A stretch of DNA of 52,035 nucleotides from Phycisphaerae bacterium (GCA_016782865.1 JADHXR010000035.1:1-52035), one strand, 5' to 3'; shown: positions 43,971-51,663, counted from the stretch's first letter. Numbers and translations: made by a program. The notes: a model not told the origin generated them from the sequence alone.

Positions 43971-44810
43971 CTACAAGCGTGCTCGGCTACCTGTAGAGCA
44001 CGTGAAGCACCGACCCGGGAAAGCACTACGAATTCCCTGTGCGGTATTTGCGCCTGTACAATGACCAAAACCGATATTCTGCACGTTGTACTTGCTAAAA
44101 GCGTTCACCGTTCGCTGTATGCGGTCCTGGGAAGCGTTCAAGAGATGCATTCCACCTACAACACTATCAATGTGCTTATCCCCACTTAGCTTCACAATGT
44201 AATCCAATGTGTTGACAACACCAGCGTGAGAGCAACCCAGAAGGACGACCAGCCCTCTGGGTGTATCGAAAAACATCGCCTGGTCGTCAGGTAATATATC
44301 TGCCGTTTCACAATTTTCATCAACGTAGAAAGCACCGCCAACATCCTCGAAGTCTGTGATTCGTGGTATTCGGCCGGTGACGAAGAGCCCGGGCATTACT
44401 TCAGCAGGTTCTTCCGTCCACACGACTCTCTCATCTTGAGCGTGGGCGAGAACGACTTGCCTTGTGGATCCCGACATGCCAATGGCCCGAGTTTCGGTAC
44501 CCTTTCGACTGAATTTCGGCCGTATCGCCGCCGGATGTGCGTAGACCGTCACCCTTGGGGCAATATCAAGCACGGCCGCAAGGCCACCTGTGTGATCATA
44601 GTGGCCATGGCTCAATACGATAGCGTCGGCCTTGGCGACATCGGCGCCGAGGATTCTTGCATTTTTGAGAAGCAGACAGGTCTGCCCCGTATCAAAAAGA
44701 ACTCTCTGGTTACCGTATTCGATCCAAAACGATAGACCATGCTCACTGGACAAGCCAGTTCCGGATACGGTGTCTTCAACGAGTGTCGTTATGCAGACAT
44801 ACTCGCTCAT
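43971..44810 (-). CDS. Metallo-beta-lactamase-fold hydrolase
   Basis: This encodes 279 aa. The metal-binding signature is VLSHGHYDHTGGL (His68, His70, Asp72, His73), with further ligands in LLGCSHAGVVNTL and VVGGMHLL, and a C-terminal histidine in GHCTGANTA. This pattern fits the subgroup annotated as 7,8-dihydropterin-6-methyl-4-(beta-D-ribofuranosyl)-aminobenzene-5-phosphate synthase-like, whose members are often found beside Mrp/NifX genes in anaerobes. Real substrate unknown. It lies 137 bases downstream of the Mrp gene and 91 upstream of the scaffold gene. Confidence 0.85.
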   Translation of the reverse strand: MSEYVCITTLVEDTVSGTGLSSEHGLSFWIEYGNQRVLFDTGQTCLLLKNARILGADVAKADAIVLSHGHYDHTGGLAAVLDIAPRVTVYAHPAAIRPKFSRKGTETRAIGMSGSTRQVVLAHAQDERVVWTEEPAEVMPGLFVTGRIPRITDFEDVGGAFYVDENCETADILPDDQAMFFDTPRGLVVLLGCSHAGVVNTLDYIVKLSGDKHIDSVVGGMHLLNASQDRIQRTVNAFSKYNVQNIGFGHCTGANTAQGIRSAFPGRCFTCSTGSRARL

Positions 44811-44947
44811 AAGATCTTTGCCTTTGGATCAGCAGTTGTGGCTGATCAAGGAATTTACCGATGGCGGTAGCTTTGACTTGGCCGGCTTGAACAATCTTAG
44901 CCTTCAATACATACAGAGGATGAGATGATCTCCTGTTTCATACCGGT

Positions 44948-46180
44948 TCAGTGATCACAGATATTCTCTCCTGCCTGCAGCGTGTTGTTAAGATAAGCCG
45001 AAACCAGGCTCTCGGGGCTCTCTGCGGGCGCACCCACAACTACCTCGATCTGATTTTGTGCAAACAATTGCTGCGCACGCTGTCCCATGCCGCCTGCGAT
45101 AATAACATTTACACCCTCACCATGAAGCCACGTGGGTAAGACGCCTGGTTCATGCCGGGGAGGCGTAAGATCCTTTCGGTTCAGAACCTTACGAGAATCG
45201 CCATCCGTATCGACGATTACAAAGGTCTCACAGTGACCGAAATGTTGGCTCAATTTGCCTTCTACTACAGGAATTGCTATACGCATCTTTCGCGCTCCTT
45301 TCTGATTTACGTTTACCTTTTCTGTTTTGCCCTGATTTTCGAGCATAAGTACGTGCTGAGTCACTTGACTAAAGGCTTTGGCAGTTTCATTCCGGCGGTC
45401 ATTACTGACGTAGGGTTGTCCGGTGTCACATGCCTGCACAATCTGTGGATCTATCGGGATTCTTCCCAGAAAGTGAATCCCAAGCTGCCGCGCCATGTCT
45501 TGGCCGCCACCTAAGCTGAATATGTCGGTTTGTTCCCCGCATTTGGGACATACGAATCCGCTCATATTCTCCAGGACTCCCAACACCGGCATGTTGAGAT
45601 TCCGGCAGAAGGATATGCTCTTCCTTACATCTGAAAGTGCGAGCTGCTGTGGTGTGGTCACTATGATAGCACCATCCGCATCTCCCAAGAGCTGGACAAT
45701 GGAAAGCGGCTCATCGCCTGTTCCCGGGGGCGAGTCAACAATGAGAAAATCAAGGCTTCCCCATTTAACATCCTTTAGAAACTGCTTTATCACCTGATTC
45801 TTCATCGGCCCGCGCCAAATGACGGCGTCATCACTGTCGCGCAGAAGGAATCCGATGGACATAACCTTCAAATCCGGACCGATCTGGACTGGCAGCATTG
45901 TCTCACCGAGAACCTGGATCACTCTGCCCTCAAGATTCAATATCTTGGGAATACTCGGGCCGTGGATATCAATGTCAAGAAGTCCGACACGTTTGTTCGC
46001 TAACGACAATGAAACGGCAAGGTTAGCTGCTATCGTACTTTTTCCCACGCCGCCCTTACCGGAGAGAACCAAAATCTTGTGCCTTACGTGCTCAAGGTTC
46101 TTGTTAATGTGTTCCTGTTCGGTCTGCAATTGGTTCGTGGTATTCCCCTCCGCTTCACATAAGCCTGGTTTTCTTGTCAT
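44948..46180 (-). CDS. Mrp/NBP35-type P-loop ATPase fused to a NifX-like domain
   Basis: This encodes 410 aa. Residues 35-290 are a Mrp/ApbC Fe-S carrier: deviant Walker A GKGGVGKST (41-49), LDIDIHGPS, LIVDSPPGTGDEPL, and the CPKC pair that bridges a cluster between monomers (about 213-216). After a short linker, MRIAIPVVEG (about residue 300) opens a second domain with LSQHFGHCETFVIVD and HGEGVNVIIAGGMGQ, the dinitrogenase iron-molybdenum cofactor (NifX/NafY) fold. AAGGGG precedes the ATG. A strong internal ribosome binding site sits just before the NifX part (see separate entry). The gene carries Fe-S clusters in the cytoplasm; the NifX domain may hold a metal cofactor or act as an insertase. 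Confidence 0.9.
   Translation of the reverse strand: MTRKPGLCEAEGNTTNQLQTEQEHINKNLEHVRHKILVLSGKGGVGKSTIAANLAVSLSLANKRVGLLDIDIHGPSIPKILNLEGRVIQVLGETMLPVQIGPDLKVMSIGFLLRDSDDAVIWRGPMKNQVIKQFLKDVKWGSLDFLIVDSPPGTGDEPLSIVQLLGDADGAIIVTTPQQLALSDVRKSISFCRNLNMPVLGVLENMSGFVCPKCGEQTDIFSLGGGQDMARQLGIHFLGRIPIDPQIVQACDTGQPYVSNDRRNETAKAFSQVTQHVLMLENQGKTEKVNVNQKGARKMRIAIPVVEGKLSQHFGHCETFVIVDTDGDSRKVLNRKDLTPPRHEPGVLPTWLHGEGVNVIIAGGMGQRAQQLFAQNQIEVVVGAPAESPESLVSAYLNNTLQAGENICDH
45287..45301 (-). promoter_or_regulatory. Internal ribosome binding site for a stand-alone NifX domain
   Basis: AAAGGAG (minus strand, 45301-45295) lies eight bases before an in-frame ATG at 45286, exactly where the NifX-like domain begins. 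Translation from here would give a 112-residue NifX-like protein ending at 44948, in addition to the fusion. The match to the anti-Shine-Dalgarno sequence is better than that of the fusion's own start. Confidence 0.55.
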
Positions 46181-46196
46181 TTCTAATTACCCCTTA

Positions 46197-46398
46197 GGAC
46201 CATGCACGAAATAACTTCCCGTTTTGCTGCCCAATTGCACCGCATCTTTGATCGTTTCTCAATCGCGAAATCCTGATCCCTCGGCTTCGCTCGGGACAGG
46301 CTCCGGCCCGCTACGCCTGTGGTTTCGCTCAATCGAAGCCGACCAAATCTGCAGCACACTTGACCATCAAATTCGGTAATTTATTTCGTGCATGGTCC
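46197..46398. mobile_element. Putative MITE with 18-bp perfect terminal inverted repeats
   Basis: GGACCATGCACGAAATAA (46197-46214) and TTATTTCGTGCATGGTCC (46381-46398) are perfect complements bounding a 202-bp element without a gene. TA lies directly outside the left end and one base (C) beyond the right end, hinting at a Tc1/IS630-like TA target. It fills the gap between a MinD-like gene's stop and the Mrp gene's ribosome binding site, so it would be transcribed through or could supply a promoter. Interior contains further short inverted patches. Confidence 0.7.
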
Positions 46399-46408
46399 CT
46401 ATTTATGC

Positions 46409-47299
46409 TCAACCCAATTCATAGATGACGTTTCTCCACAAGGCCTTTATCTCCTCCGACACCCAGCCGCCGGTATACTCAATTACCGTCGCCTTCATAA
46501 TTTGAGCCTTGGTAAAAGCCTTGTCGTAGCGAATCTTACCTGCCAGTCTGATGCCTCGATTGTCCGCTTCTTCGGCAATTTGGCTCGTCATCTGCGGGTT
46601 CAAATCTGATTTGTTTATGCACACTAACGTTGGAATTCCGAAGCTCGCGGTCAACTCCGCAACACGCTCAAGATCGTGCTTTCCTGAAAGTGTGGGTTCG
46701 GTAATTATCAAAACCAAATCCGCCCCGGTAATGGAGGCTATGACCGGACAGCCAATTCCAGGCGAACCATCAGCGATTATCAGATCCCTGTTCTCTTCTG
46801 CAGCTATTCTTTTTGCCTCCCTGCGAATAAGAGTTACCAGCTTTCCGCTGTTTCCCTCTGCAATTCCAAGCTCAGCATGAACCATTGGTCCGAATCGTGT
46901 ATCCGATATGAACCACCGTCCATTTACGCTATCCTTGAAATCAATCGCACCGACCGGACAGAATTCAACACATACCTTGCAGCCTTCACACGAAATCGGA
47001 TCGACAGTAAATGTCTCAGCTTCACTGTCGCTCAGCGAGCCGTTGGAGCTTACGGCATCAAATCTACACAGGTCTTTACATTTGCCGCAGCCAACACATT
47101 GCTCAGTCACTATAGATGCTCGTTTTCCGCCGGAAAAATCAGACTCATGTTTGACCTTCGGCTCCAGGACCAAATGCAGATCCGCTGCGTCTACATCACA
47201 ATCAGCGAATACGGCATTCTTCGCAAGCCCTGCGAAAGACGCCACGATGCTGGTCTTGCCCGTCCCACCCTTGCCGCTTATGACCACTAATTCTTTCAT
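46409..47299 (-). CDS. MinD-superfamily ATPase with inserted ferredoxin domain (second copy)
   Basis: This encodes 296 aa from ATG 47299. N-terminal P-loop SGKGGTGKTSIV (8-19), then two [4Fe-4S] motifs inserted after the first strand region: CVGCGKCKDLC and CEGCKVCVEFCPVGAI. The fold then resumes with LIIADGSPGIGCPVIASI (Walker B-like), ITEPTLSGKHDL, and LVCINKSDLN. This is the NubA/CooC-like class of P-loop ATPases with built-in ferredoxin modules. Together with a paralogue at 47701 it probably couples ATP to electron or Fe-S transfer. Target proteins are unknown. A TTG nine bases upstream is an unlikely alternative start. Confidence 0.88.
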   Translation of the reverse strand: MKELVVISGKGGTGKTSIVASFAGLAKNAVFADCDVDAADLHLVLEPKVKHESDFSGGKRASIVTEQCVGCGKCKDLCRFDAVSSNGSLSDSEAETFTVDPISCEGCKVCVEFCPVGAIDFKDSVNGRWFISDTRFGPMVHAELGIAEGNSGKLVTLIRREAKRIAAEENRDLIIADGSPGIGCPVIASITGADLVLIITEPTLSGKHDLERVAELTASFGIPTLVCINKSDLNPQMTSQIAEEADNRGIRLAGKIRYDKAFTKAQIMKATVIEYTGGWVSEEIKALWRNVIYELG

Positions 47300-47311
47300 A
47301 GAGTGCAAACC

Positions 47312-47704
47312 TTATATGCAGGAAGTCCGTTTGTGTGATTTGGTTTTCTCTCCCGAACCGAAGAATTTGTCACGCCACCAGAGGAAAAGCCCCCACGGAT
47401 TGTCGAGTTTGTATTTGTCATCCTCTGGAGAAACATCCCAGGAACGGATTTCTTCGAGCAGTGCGGGGCAAGGCGTATCTTCTGTCAATAGTTCATAAGC
47501 ACACTTGACAAGTATGAACTTCTTATTCGCATCTGGATCAGCCAGATTGTGGTCAGGATGATACTTCACCGATGCTCTTCGATATGCCTTTTTCAACTCG
47601 CGATGGTCTGCATTTCCTCCTACCTCGAGAATCTTGCGGGCTGCATGGCGCACCTGTAAATCAAGAATTATCCTTATCACGCAATCACAGCCATCTGGTG
47701 TCAT
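47312..47704 (-). CDS. J-domain (DnaJ-like) protein
   Basis: This is a 130-aa protein whose residues 15-75 form a J-domain: ILEVGGNADHRELKKAYRRA, then the HPD triad in VKYHPDHNL and the FILVKCAYELLTED helix. Remainder is charged with no Cys repeats, so it lacks the zinc finger of full DnaJ and resembles type III J-proteins. It would deliver a client to DnaK/HscA, in keeping with Fe-S assembly nearby. Its ATG overlaps the stop of the MinD-like gene upstream by four bases (ATGA). Confidence 0.8.
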   Translation of the reverse strand: MTPDGCDCVIRIILDLQVRHAARKILEVGGNADHRELKKAYRRASVKYHPDHNLADPDANKKFILVKCAYELLTEDTPCPALLEEIRSWDVSPEDDKYKLDNPWGLFLWWRDKFFGSGEKTKSHKRTSCI

Positions 47705-48555
47705 GAAACCTGATCCCCAGTCATCTTTAGTCGTTCACATAAATCTGCAAATTTCTTTCGGTATCCCGGCAGTGCTTCGATAACCATCTCGCCCACCGAA
47801 TAGGCCTCCGCAATTCGGCGGTCGTCAGGTATTTCAAGGACGACCTCTATGCTCTCCTGGTCGCAGTACCGTCTAACTTGCTCGTCTCCTATATCACTGC
47901 GATTTATCGCCACTGCGAATGGCAGCTTCAGCTCTCTGACCATTCCGACTGCCAATCTCAGATCATTCAGGCCAAATGGCGTAGGTTCGGTGACAAGCAG
48001 GACAAAATCTGCTCCCTTAACAGCTTCAATTACCGGACAGGATGTTCCCGGTGGAGCGTCTATGATAACATACCCTCGTTTAGCGGCATGCTGCTTGACG
48101 TGTTTTATCAGGCCGGGCGTATGTATATCTCCTATATTTAGTCGCCCCTGTGCAAATTTGACGCCATCGGCGGCACCCAAATCAACAAAACCGATTGGCC
48201 CTTGTTTCGCCGTGATGGCACCGGTAGGACAGACAAGCATACACCCACCACACGAATGACATAGCTGCTCAAATGTCATTACAGTCTCTTTCAAGCAGAT
48301 TATGGCGCTATATTGACAGAGCTGACTGCATTTGCCGCATCCATCGCATCTTTCTGCGTCAACTTGGGGTGTATCAATCGCAGCGGTCTGTGTTTCGCTT
48401 ATTTCCGGTTTCAGGAAAATGTGGCCATTCGGTTCTTCAACATCGCAATCGATGTACTGCACATCTTCACCCGAGCGAGCAATATAGCAAGCCAGATTGG
48501 TCGCTATAGTTGTCTTGCCCGTACCGCCTTTTCCGCTAGCTATAGCAATCTGCAT
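47701..48555 (-). CDS. MinD-superfamily ATPase with inserted ferredoxin domain (first copy)
   Basis: This encodes 284 aa from ATG 48555 (MQIAIASGK). An alternative ATG at 48564 overlaps the upstream gene, and GAGG is better placed for neither, so the start is uncertain by three codons. P-loop GKGGTGKTTIATN (about residues 8-20), [4Fe-4S] motifs CDGCGKCSQLC and CHSCGGCMLVCPTGAI, Walker B-like VIIDAPPGTSCPVIEAV, then VTEPTPFGLNDLRLAV and AINRSDIG. It is paralogous to the gene at 46409; the two probably form a heterodimer or act in sequence. It overlaps the J-domain gene downstream by one codon. Confidence 0.88.
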   Translation of the reverse strand: MQIAIASGKGGTGKTTIATNLACYIARSGEDVQYIDCDVEEPNGHIFLKPEISETQTAAIDTPQVDAERCDGCGKCSQLCQYSAIICLKETVMTFEQLCHSCGGCMLVCPTGAITAKQGPIGFVDLGAADGVKFAQGRLNIGDIHTPGLIKHVKQHAAKRGYVIIDAPPGTSCPVIEAVKGADFVLLVTEPTPFGLNDLRLAVGMVRELKLPFAVAINRSDIGDEQVRRYCDQESIEVVLEIPDDRRIAEAYSVGEMVIEALPGYRKKFADLCERLKMTGDQVS

Positions 48556-48556
48556 G

Positions 48557-48787
48557 TCAGGCATAGTCCTCAATATTATTGACTCTGTCCCAATCGAATC
48601 TGTCTACTGCAAACCATCCTTGTTGTGGCAAGGAATCGAAACACACGGGTTCTGGATTGCGCCAGCGATCACCTAACTTAGTCTGCCATTTGGTATACCT
48701 GTTCATCGCTGAGGCTGTCCTGTCTATCCTATATCCATCCGGATGAAAACCAATGCGTATTTCCCTTGCGTCAAATGTTTGTTCCAT
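48557..48787 (-). CDS. Hypothetical 76-aa protein
   Basis: This is a small polar, Trp-rich protein (KWQTKLGDRWRNPEP, LPQQGWFAVDRFDWDRV) with no recognised domain. Evidence for reality is translational coupling: its ATG at 48787 lies inside the upstream NifX gene's last codons (overlap of 17 bases), and its stop abuts the MinD-like gene start. Absence of Cys argues against a cluster-binding role; it may be a small partner of the ATPases. Confidence 0.6.
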   Translation of the reverse strand: MEQTFDAREIRIGFHPDGYRIDRTASAMNRYTKWQTKLGDRWRNPEPVCFDSLPQQGWFAVDRFDWDRVNNIEDYA

Positions 48788-49175
48788 TGCTCATCCCTGC
48801 CTTTGCTTCATGGTCGGTGCCAAAATGCGATTGGACATTTGGCCCGTTAGCCTCAGTCAACCTGCCACCTCGATAAAGCTCAATAGCCTCCAGGACGGTC
48901 CCTGTCACCCCGGTATACAACCTCACGCCGGCATCACGCAGGATTCGCTCGGCTTTTGTACCACAGTTACCTGTCAACACACTCTGAACACCAGCTCCTG
49001 CCACTGCCTTGGCCGCACCAATGCCTGCTTCCTCCTCAGCAGCAACGCGATCGTTTTGAAAGGTACTGAAATCCATCGTCTCAGTATCGACAATAATGAA
49101 GTAGGCCGCTCTGCCAAAACGCTGGTCAACCTCGGATTCCAAGATCTTTCCTATCGATGCAATTGTTATCCTCAT
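48771..49175 (-). CDS. NifX/NafY-like iron-molybdenum cofactor-binding domain protein
   Basis: This encodes 134 aa. Single dinitrogenase-cofactor domain: MRITIASIGKILESEVDQRFGRAAYF, IVDTETMDF, VLTGNCGTKAERIL and a GVTGTVLEAI segment, with Gly-rich turns. Members bind FeMo-co/NifB-co in nitrogen fixers, but most homologues in non-fixers have unknown ligands. A GGA-rich binding site (AAAGGA) precedes the ATG. No nitrogenase gene is in the window. Confidence 0.88.
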   Translation of the reverse strand: MRITIASIGKILESEVDQRFGRAAYFIIVDTETMDFSTFQNDRVAAEEEAGIGAAKAVAGAGVQSVLTGNCGTKAERILRDAGVRLYTGVTGTVLEAIELYRGGRLTEANGPNVQSHFGTDHEAKAGMSNGTNI

Positions 49176-49329
49176 GAGACACGTCCTTTCTCATTCAGGG
49201 ATACTTCTCGGATACGCACAGGTAGGACGCATGCATGAAGTATTGATTTCGGCGTATTACACCTCATCTCGACCCTTTGGGCCGCGGATGAAATCTCTCC
49301 CTGTAAATTAACGTATACAACGTGTAGAT

Positions 49330-50226
49330 CTACCACGAGTTTCTTGTGGATGCAATAACAATGGCTTCATTTGGACACTCAGATACACACTTGCCACAAC
49401 CGGTACAAAGCTCGCTGTTCACAACAGCGTGTCCGTTGATCTCAATGGCATTTTCCGGACAAACATCGGTGCAAATACCGCAACCAGCGCACCTTTCAAG
49501 AGAAACAATCGCGATCAGTCTCCGCCCCGTTTCCAGCTCTCTTATCCTCTGTTCAACCTGATGTTTCTGCTGCTCCAGGACCTGCAGTTGACTCTGCAAA
49601 AAAGCCCGTGCCTGCGCCGGATCAACATCTGACTCCGATGGAGAAGCAGGCTGTTCTACTGCCGGCCAGTTGCCCATTCCAAAACCACCTCCCATACGCT
49701 TGCCACGCCCTCCACCCATACATCTGCCCATTCCACCGCCGCGCCCCATACCTTGGTCCATGCCGCGTCCGCCACTTATACCTCGGCCCATGCCACGTCC
49801 GTCACCTTGACCGAATGGAATAGTCTTCGGCTGTCTCGTTAGCGTCGGGTCTGCCGGTGCAGTGTCCATTCCAAAGTGGCTGCCTACATTAGGCTCCGAA
49901 GCAGAAGAGAAAGCCCCTGCTTTGAATTGCTCGACGGCGCTGCGGACCTGACCTCTGACACCGACGACAACCTGTATTCCTGTCTGGCCAAAGACGTTAA
50001 ATGCGTTAGGGCCACAGTTGCCGGTTAGTACAGCCATTACGCCTTTTTCCGACATCAACTGAGCAGACTGAATTCCCGCACCACCGCCAAGGGCGATGTT
50101 GGGATTTTCGATTGCTTCATACTCCATGGTGTCAGTATCAACAATCAAGAAATACACGCAGCGGCCAAAGCGAGCTTCCACATTGTCGTCAAGCGTAGGG
50201 CCTGTCGAAGTCACTGCAATTTTCAT
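49330..50226 (-). CDS. NifX-like domain fused to Gly/Met/Arg-rich linker, coiled coil and dicluster ferredoxin
   Basis: This encodes 298 aa in an unusual order. Residues 1-115 are a NifX-like domain (MKIAVTSTGPTLDDNVEARF, VLTGNCGPNAFNVF). Residues about 140-195 are a linker of repeated Gly-Arg-Gly-Met units (GRGMGRGISGGRGMD, MGRGGGMGRC). Residues about 205-245 are a Gln/Glu-rich coiled coil (SQLQVLEQQKHQVEQRIREL). The C-terminus holds two [4Fe-4S] motifs, CAGCGICTDVCPENAI and CTGCGKCVSECPNEAI. The linker resembles DUF5320 proteins downstream and upstream, so the family may share metal-binding or interaction functions. It probably receives electrons or a cofactor and hands them to the NifX fold. 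GAGG precedes the ATG. Confidence 0.88.
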   Translation of the reverse strand: MKIAVTSTGPTLDDNVEARFGRCVYFLIVDTDTMEYEAIENPNIALGGGAGIQSAQLMSEKGVMAVLTGNCGPNAFNVFGQTGIQVVVGVRGQVRSAVEQFKAGAFSSASEPNVGSHFGMDTAPADPTLTRQPKTIPFGQGDGRGMGRGISGGRGMDQGMGRGGGMGRCMGGGRGKRMGGGFGMGNWPAVEQPASPSESDVDPAQARAFLQSQLQVLEQQKHQVEQRIRELETGRRLIAIVSLERCAGCGICTDVCPENAIEINGHAVVNSELCTGCGKCVSECPNEAIVIASTRNSW

Positions 50227-50338
50227 AAGAGGTCCTCTCTAAGAAAGTCCACACGTTCCTCTCGGGCAGGACCAACTCTGCGTCCGTGAGTTTGCGGTCC
50301 TTGGCAAGTCCGCCGAACGGATTTCCAAAATCCGGCAT
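50189..50338 (-). pseudogene. N-terminal remnant of a ferritin-like (rubrerythrin-type) gene
   Basis: A perfect ribosome binding site (AAGGAGGT) is followed by ATG 50338 and MPDFGNPFGGLAKDRKLTDAEL, the conserved opening of a family of small encapsulated-ferritin/rubrerythrin-like proteins as I recall them. After about 23 residues the sequence changes to unrelated VLPERNVWTF and stops after 49 codons, overlapping the NifX-ferredoxin gene. The four-helix metal-binding part is therefore deleted. The retained ribosome binding site may still initiate a short leader peptide coupled to the next gene. Confidence 0.5.
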
Positions 50339-50472
50339 AGTCCTACCTCCTTAAGGGCAAGCTTCTTACAATTCCCTGACAGAGGGAAGTTTATGGACAC
50401 GCACTCTCGTAGTAAGCAGGCCTGTTTCTGCTTACCTTGTTGCGACAGGCTTGTCTAAACACGATTTTCTAC

Positions 50473-50862
50473 TTATTCATTGCCACTTTTCTGACTCTCA
50501 AGCTCTTCTATGCGTTTATTGATATCGCCGAGAGCGTCGCCAACATATTTCGCCTGATCTTTGAGGGCATCGAGTTCCTGTACGGCCGTTAGGCCTGGAG
50601 TGAATGGCCCGCCGCCATAAGCATACGGATTCCCAGTGCCGCCCCGAGCCGGTAAGCCATATCCAGTTCTCGCCCATCCGGGAAGACCCGTGGCGTGGAA
50701 CCAATTACGGCGACCCCAACCACCACCGCAACTCGAGCCCCGGTAGCCTCGCCCGCCAATACGATTCACGTAACCTGGTGCTGCGTAACCTGCGCAGATA
50801 CCCGCAGCTCTACCTGTCATTGGTCCCATACCTCCAGGACCTGTTCCATCTCCACCTGGCAT
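50473..50862 (-). CDS. DUF5320-like protein
   Basis: This encodes 129 aa. It starts with MPGGDGTGPGGMGPMTGRAAG, the DUF5320 signature, followed by a Gly/Tyr-rich region with Cys (ICAGYAAPGYVN, GGRGYRGSSCGGGWG) and a C-terminal coiled-coil (ELDALKDQAKYVGDAL, INKRIEELESQ). The family is of unknown function but tends to occur beside NifX/MinD clusters in anaerobes. AAAGGGG lies about nine bases before the ATG. Confidence 0.85.
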   Translation of the reverse strand: MPGGDGTGPGGMGPMTGRAAGICAGYAAPGYVNRIGGRGYRGSSCGGGWGRRNWFHATGLPGWARTGYGLPARGGTGNPYAYGGGPFTPGLTAVQELDALKDQAKYVGDALGDINKRIEELESQKSGNE

Positions 50863-50932
50863 AGTAATTCCCCTTTCAAAACTTGTCGTAGAATATATTT
50901 TCAGATCTGGTTCCCTTTTCTTCGAGAACGCC

Positions 50933-51148
50933 TTAACCCCTCGTCATTGTCGCGCCGCATTTAGGGCAGCTCTTTTTGTTGCAGGGCTGTCCTACTCCAT
51001 GCCCTTCTTCGTAGCCACAGTTGGGGCATACACAAAGACCGCCCGGTCCCGCGGCAAACGGGCCACCCATTCGACCTCTACCTTGGCCTTGCCTTCGCCC
51101 CATGCCGCGTCCTTGGCCTGTAGGCCCTGTACCATCTCCTCTGGGCAT
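50933..51148 (-). CDS. Small DUF5320-like protein with zinc-ribbon end
   Basis: This encodes 71 aa from ATG 51148 (MPRGDGTGP); AAAGG is well placed, while the ATG at 51157 is three codons upstream and less likely. N-terminal Gly/Arg/Met motif GTGPTGQGRGMGR is shared with other DUF5320 proteins. The C-terminus has two CxxC pairs, CPNCGYEEG and CNKKSCPKCG, forming a rubredoxin/zinc-ribbon-like metal site. A metal chaperone or regulator is possible; function unknown. Confidence 0.75.
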   Translation of the reverse strand: MPRGDGTGPTGQGRGMGRRQGQGRGRMGGPFAAGPGGLCVCPNCGYEEGHGVGQPCNKKSCPKCGATMTRG

Positions 51149-51192
51149 AATATCCATCCTTTCTGCAATTAAGTGCTCATTTAAATCTACCA

Positions 51193-51663
51193 TCAATAGC
51201 CAAATCTGACTCTGCCGCGACCGCGGCCCCGCCCGAATCCGCGGCCGAAACCAAAGCCTCTGCGAAACCATGGATTAACTCGTCCGCCGTAAGGTTTTCC
51301 ATAACTATACGAACCTGCACCATACGGCCTTTGTGTTGGTGCGGCGACACCATAAAAACCGGCTCTACCCATAACAGGATTCATATGGCCCGGTACGCCG
51401 AACCCAGCACAGAAACCAGCAGCTTTTCCTGTCATTGGCCCTAATCCTGCAGGACCCGTCCCATCTCCAAGTGGCATGTTAATCACCTCCTTTTCAGTAT
51501 TTTCAAAACTCTCAACTTTTTGACCAACGGGCACAGCTTGTAATCCCGCAAAACCTTTCGCTTCGCCCGGGTTTTCTTCGGAGACTGTCAAGGCACAAAA
51601 CCCTTGACCTCGTCCTGTCATCGGGCCTTGACCTAACGGCCCCGTACCATCAAAACCTGGCAT
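51193..51663 (-). CDS. Tandem DUF5320-like protein with a second internal start
   Basis: The frame gives 156 aa made of two DUF5320 beginnings: MPGFDGTGPLGQGPMTGRGQ at residue 1 and MPLGDGTGPAGLGPMTGKAA at about residue 63, followed by a Gly/Arg/Tyr-rich tail (GFGFGRGFGRGRG). Each half looks like a normal gene start, and a strong ribosome binding site precedes the second (listed separately), so two adjacent genes may have merged when an intervening stop was lost. The upstream ATG follows the DUF89 gene's TAA directly (TAAATG). Confidence 0.8.
   Translation of the reverse strand: MPGFDGTGPLGQGPMTGRGQGFCALTVSEENPGEAKGFAGLQAVPVGQKVESFENTEKEVINMPLGDGTGPAGLGPMTGKAAGFCAGFGVPGHMNPVMGRAGFYGVAAPTQRPYGAGSYSYGKPYGGRVNPWFRRGFGFGRGFGRGRGRGRVRFGY
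51478..51492 (-). promoter_or_regulatory. Internal ribosome binding site within the tandem DUF5320 gene
   Basis: GGAGGT (minus strand, 51490-51485) lies seven bases before in-frame ATG 51477, with flanking AAGGAGGTGATT nearly perfect for the 16S rRNA tail. It would start a separate 94-residue DUF5320 protein from the same mRNA. Confidence 0.7.

Noticed and set aside
48771..50226. Nitrogen fixation locus
   Set aside because: NifX-like domains occur in many organisms that do not fix nitrogen; no nifHDK, nifB or nifEN is present here.
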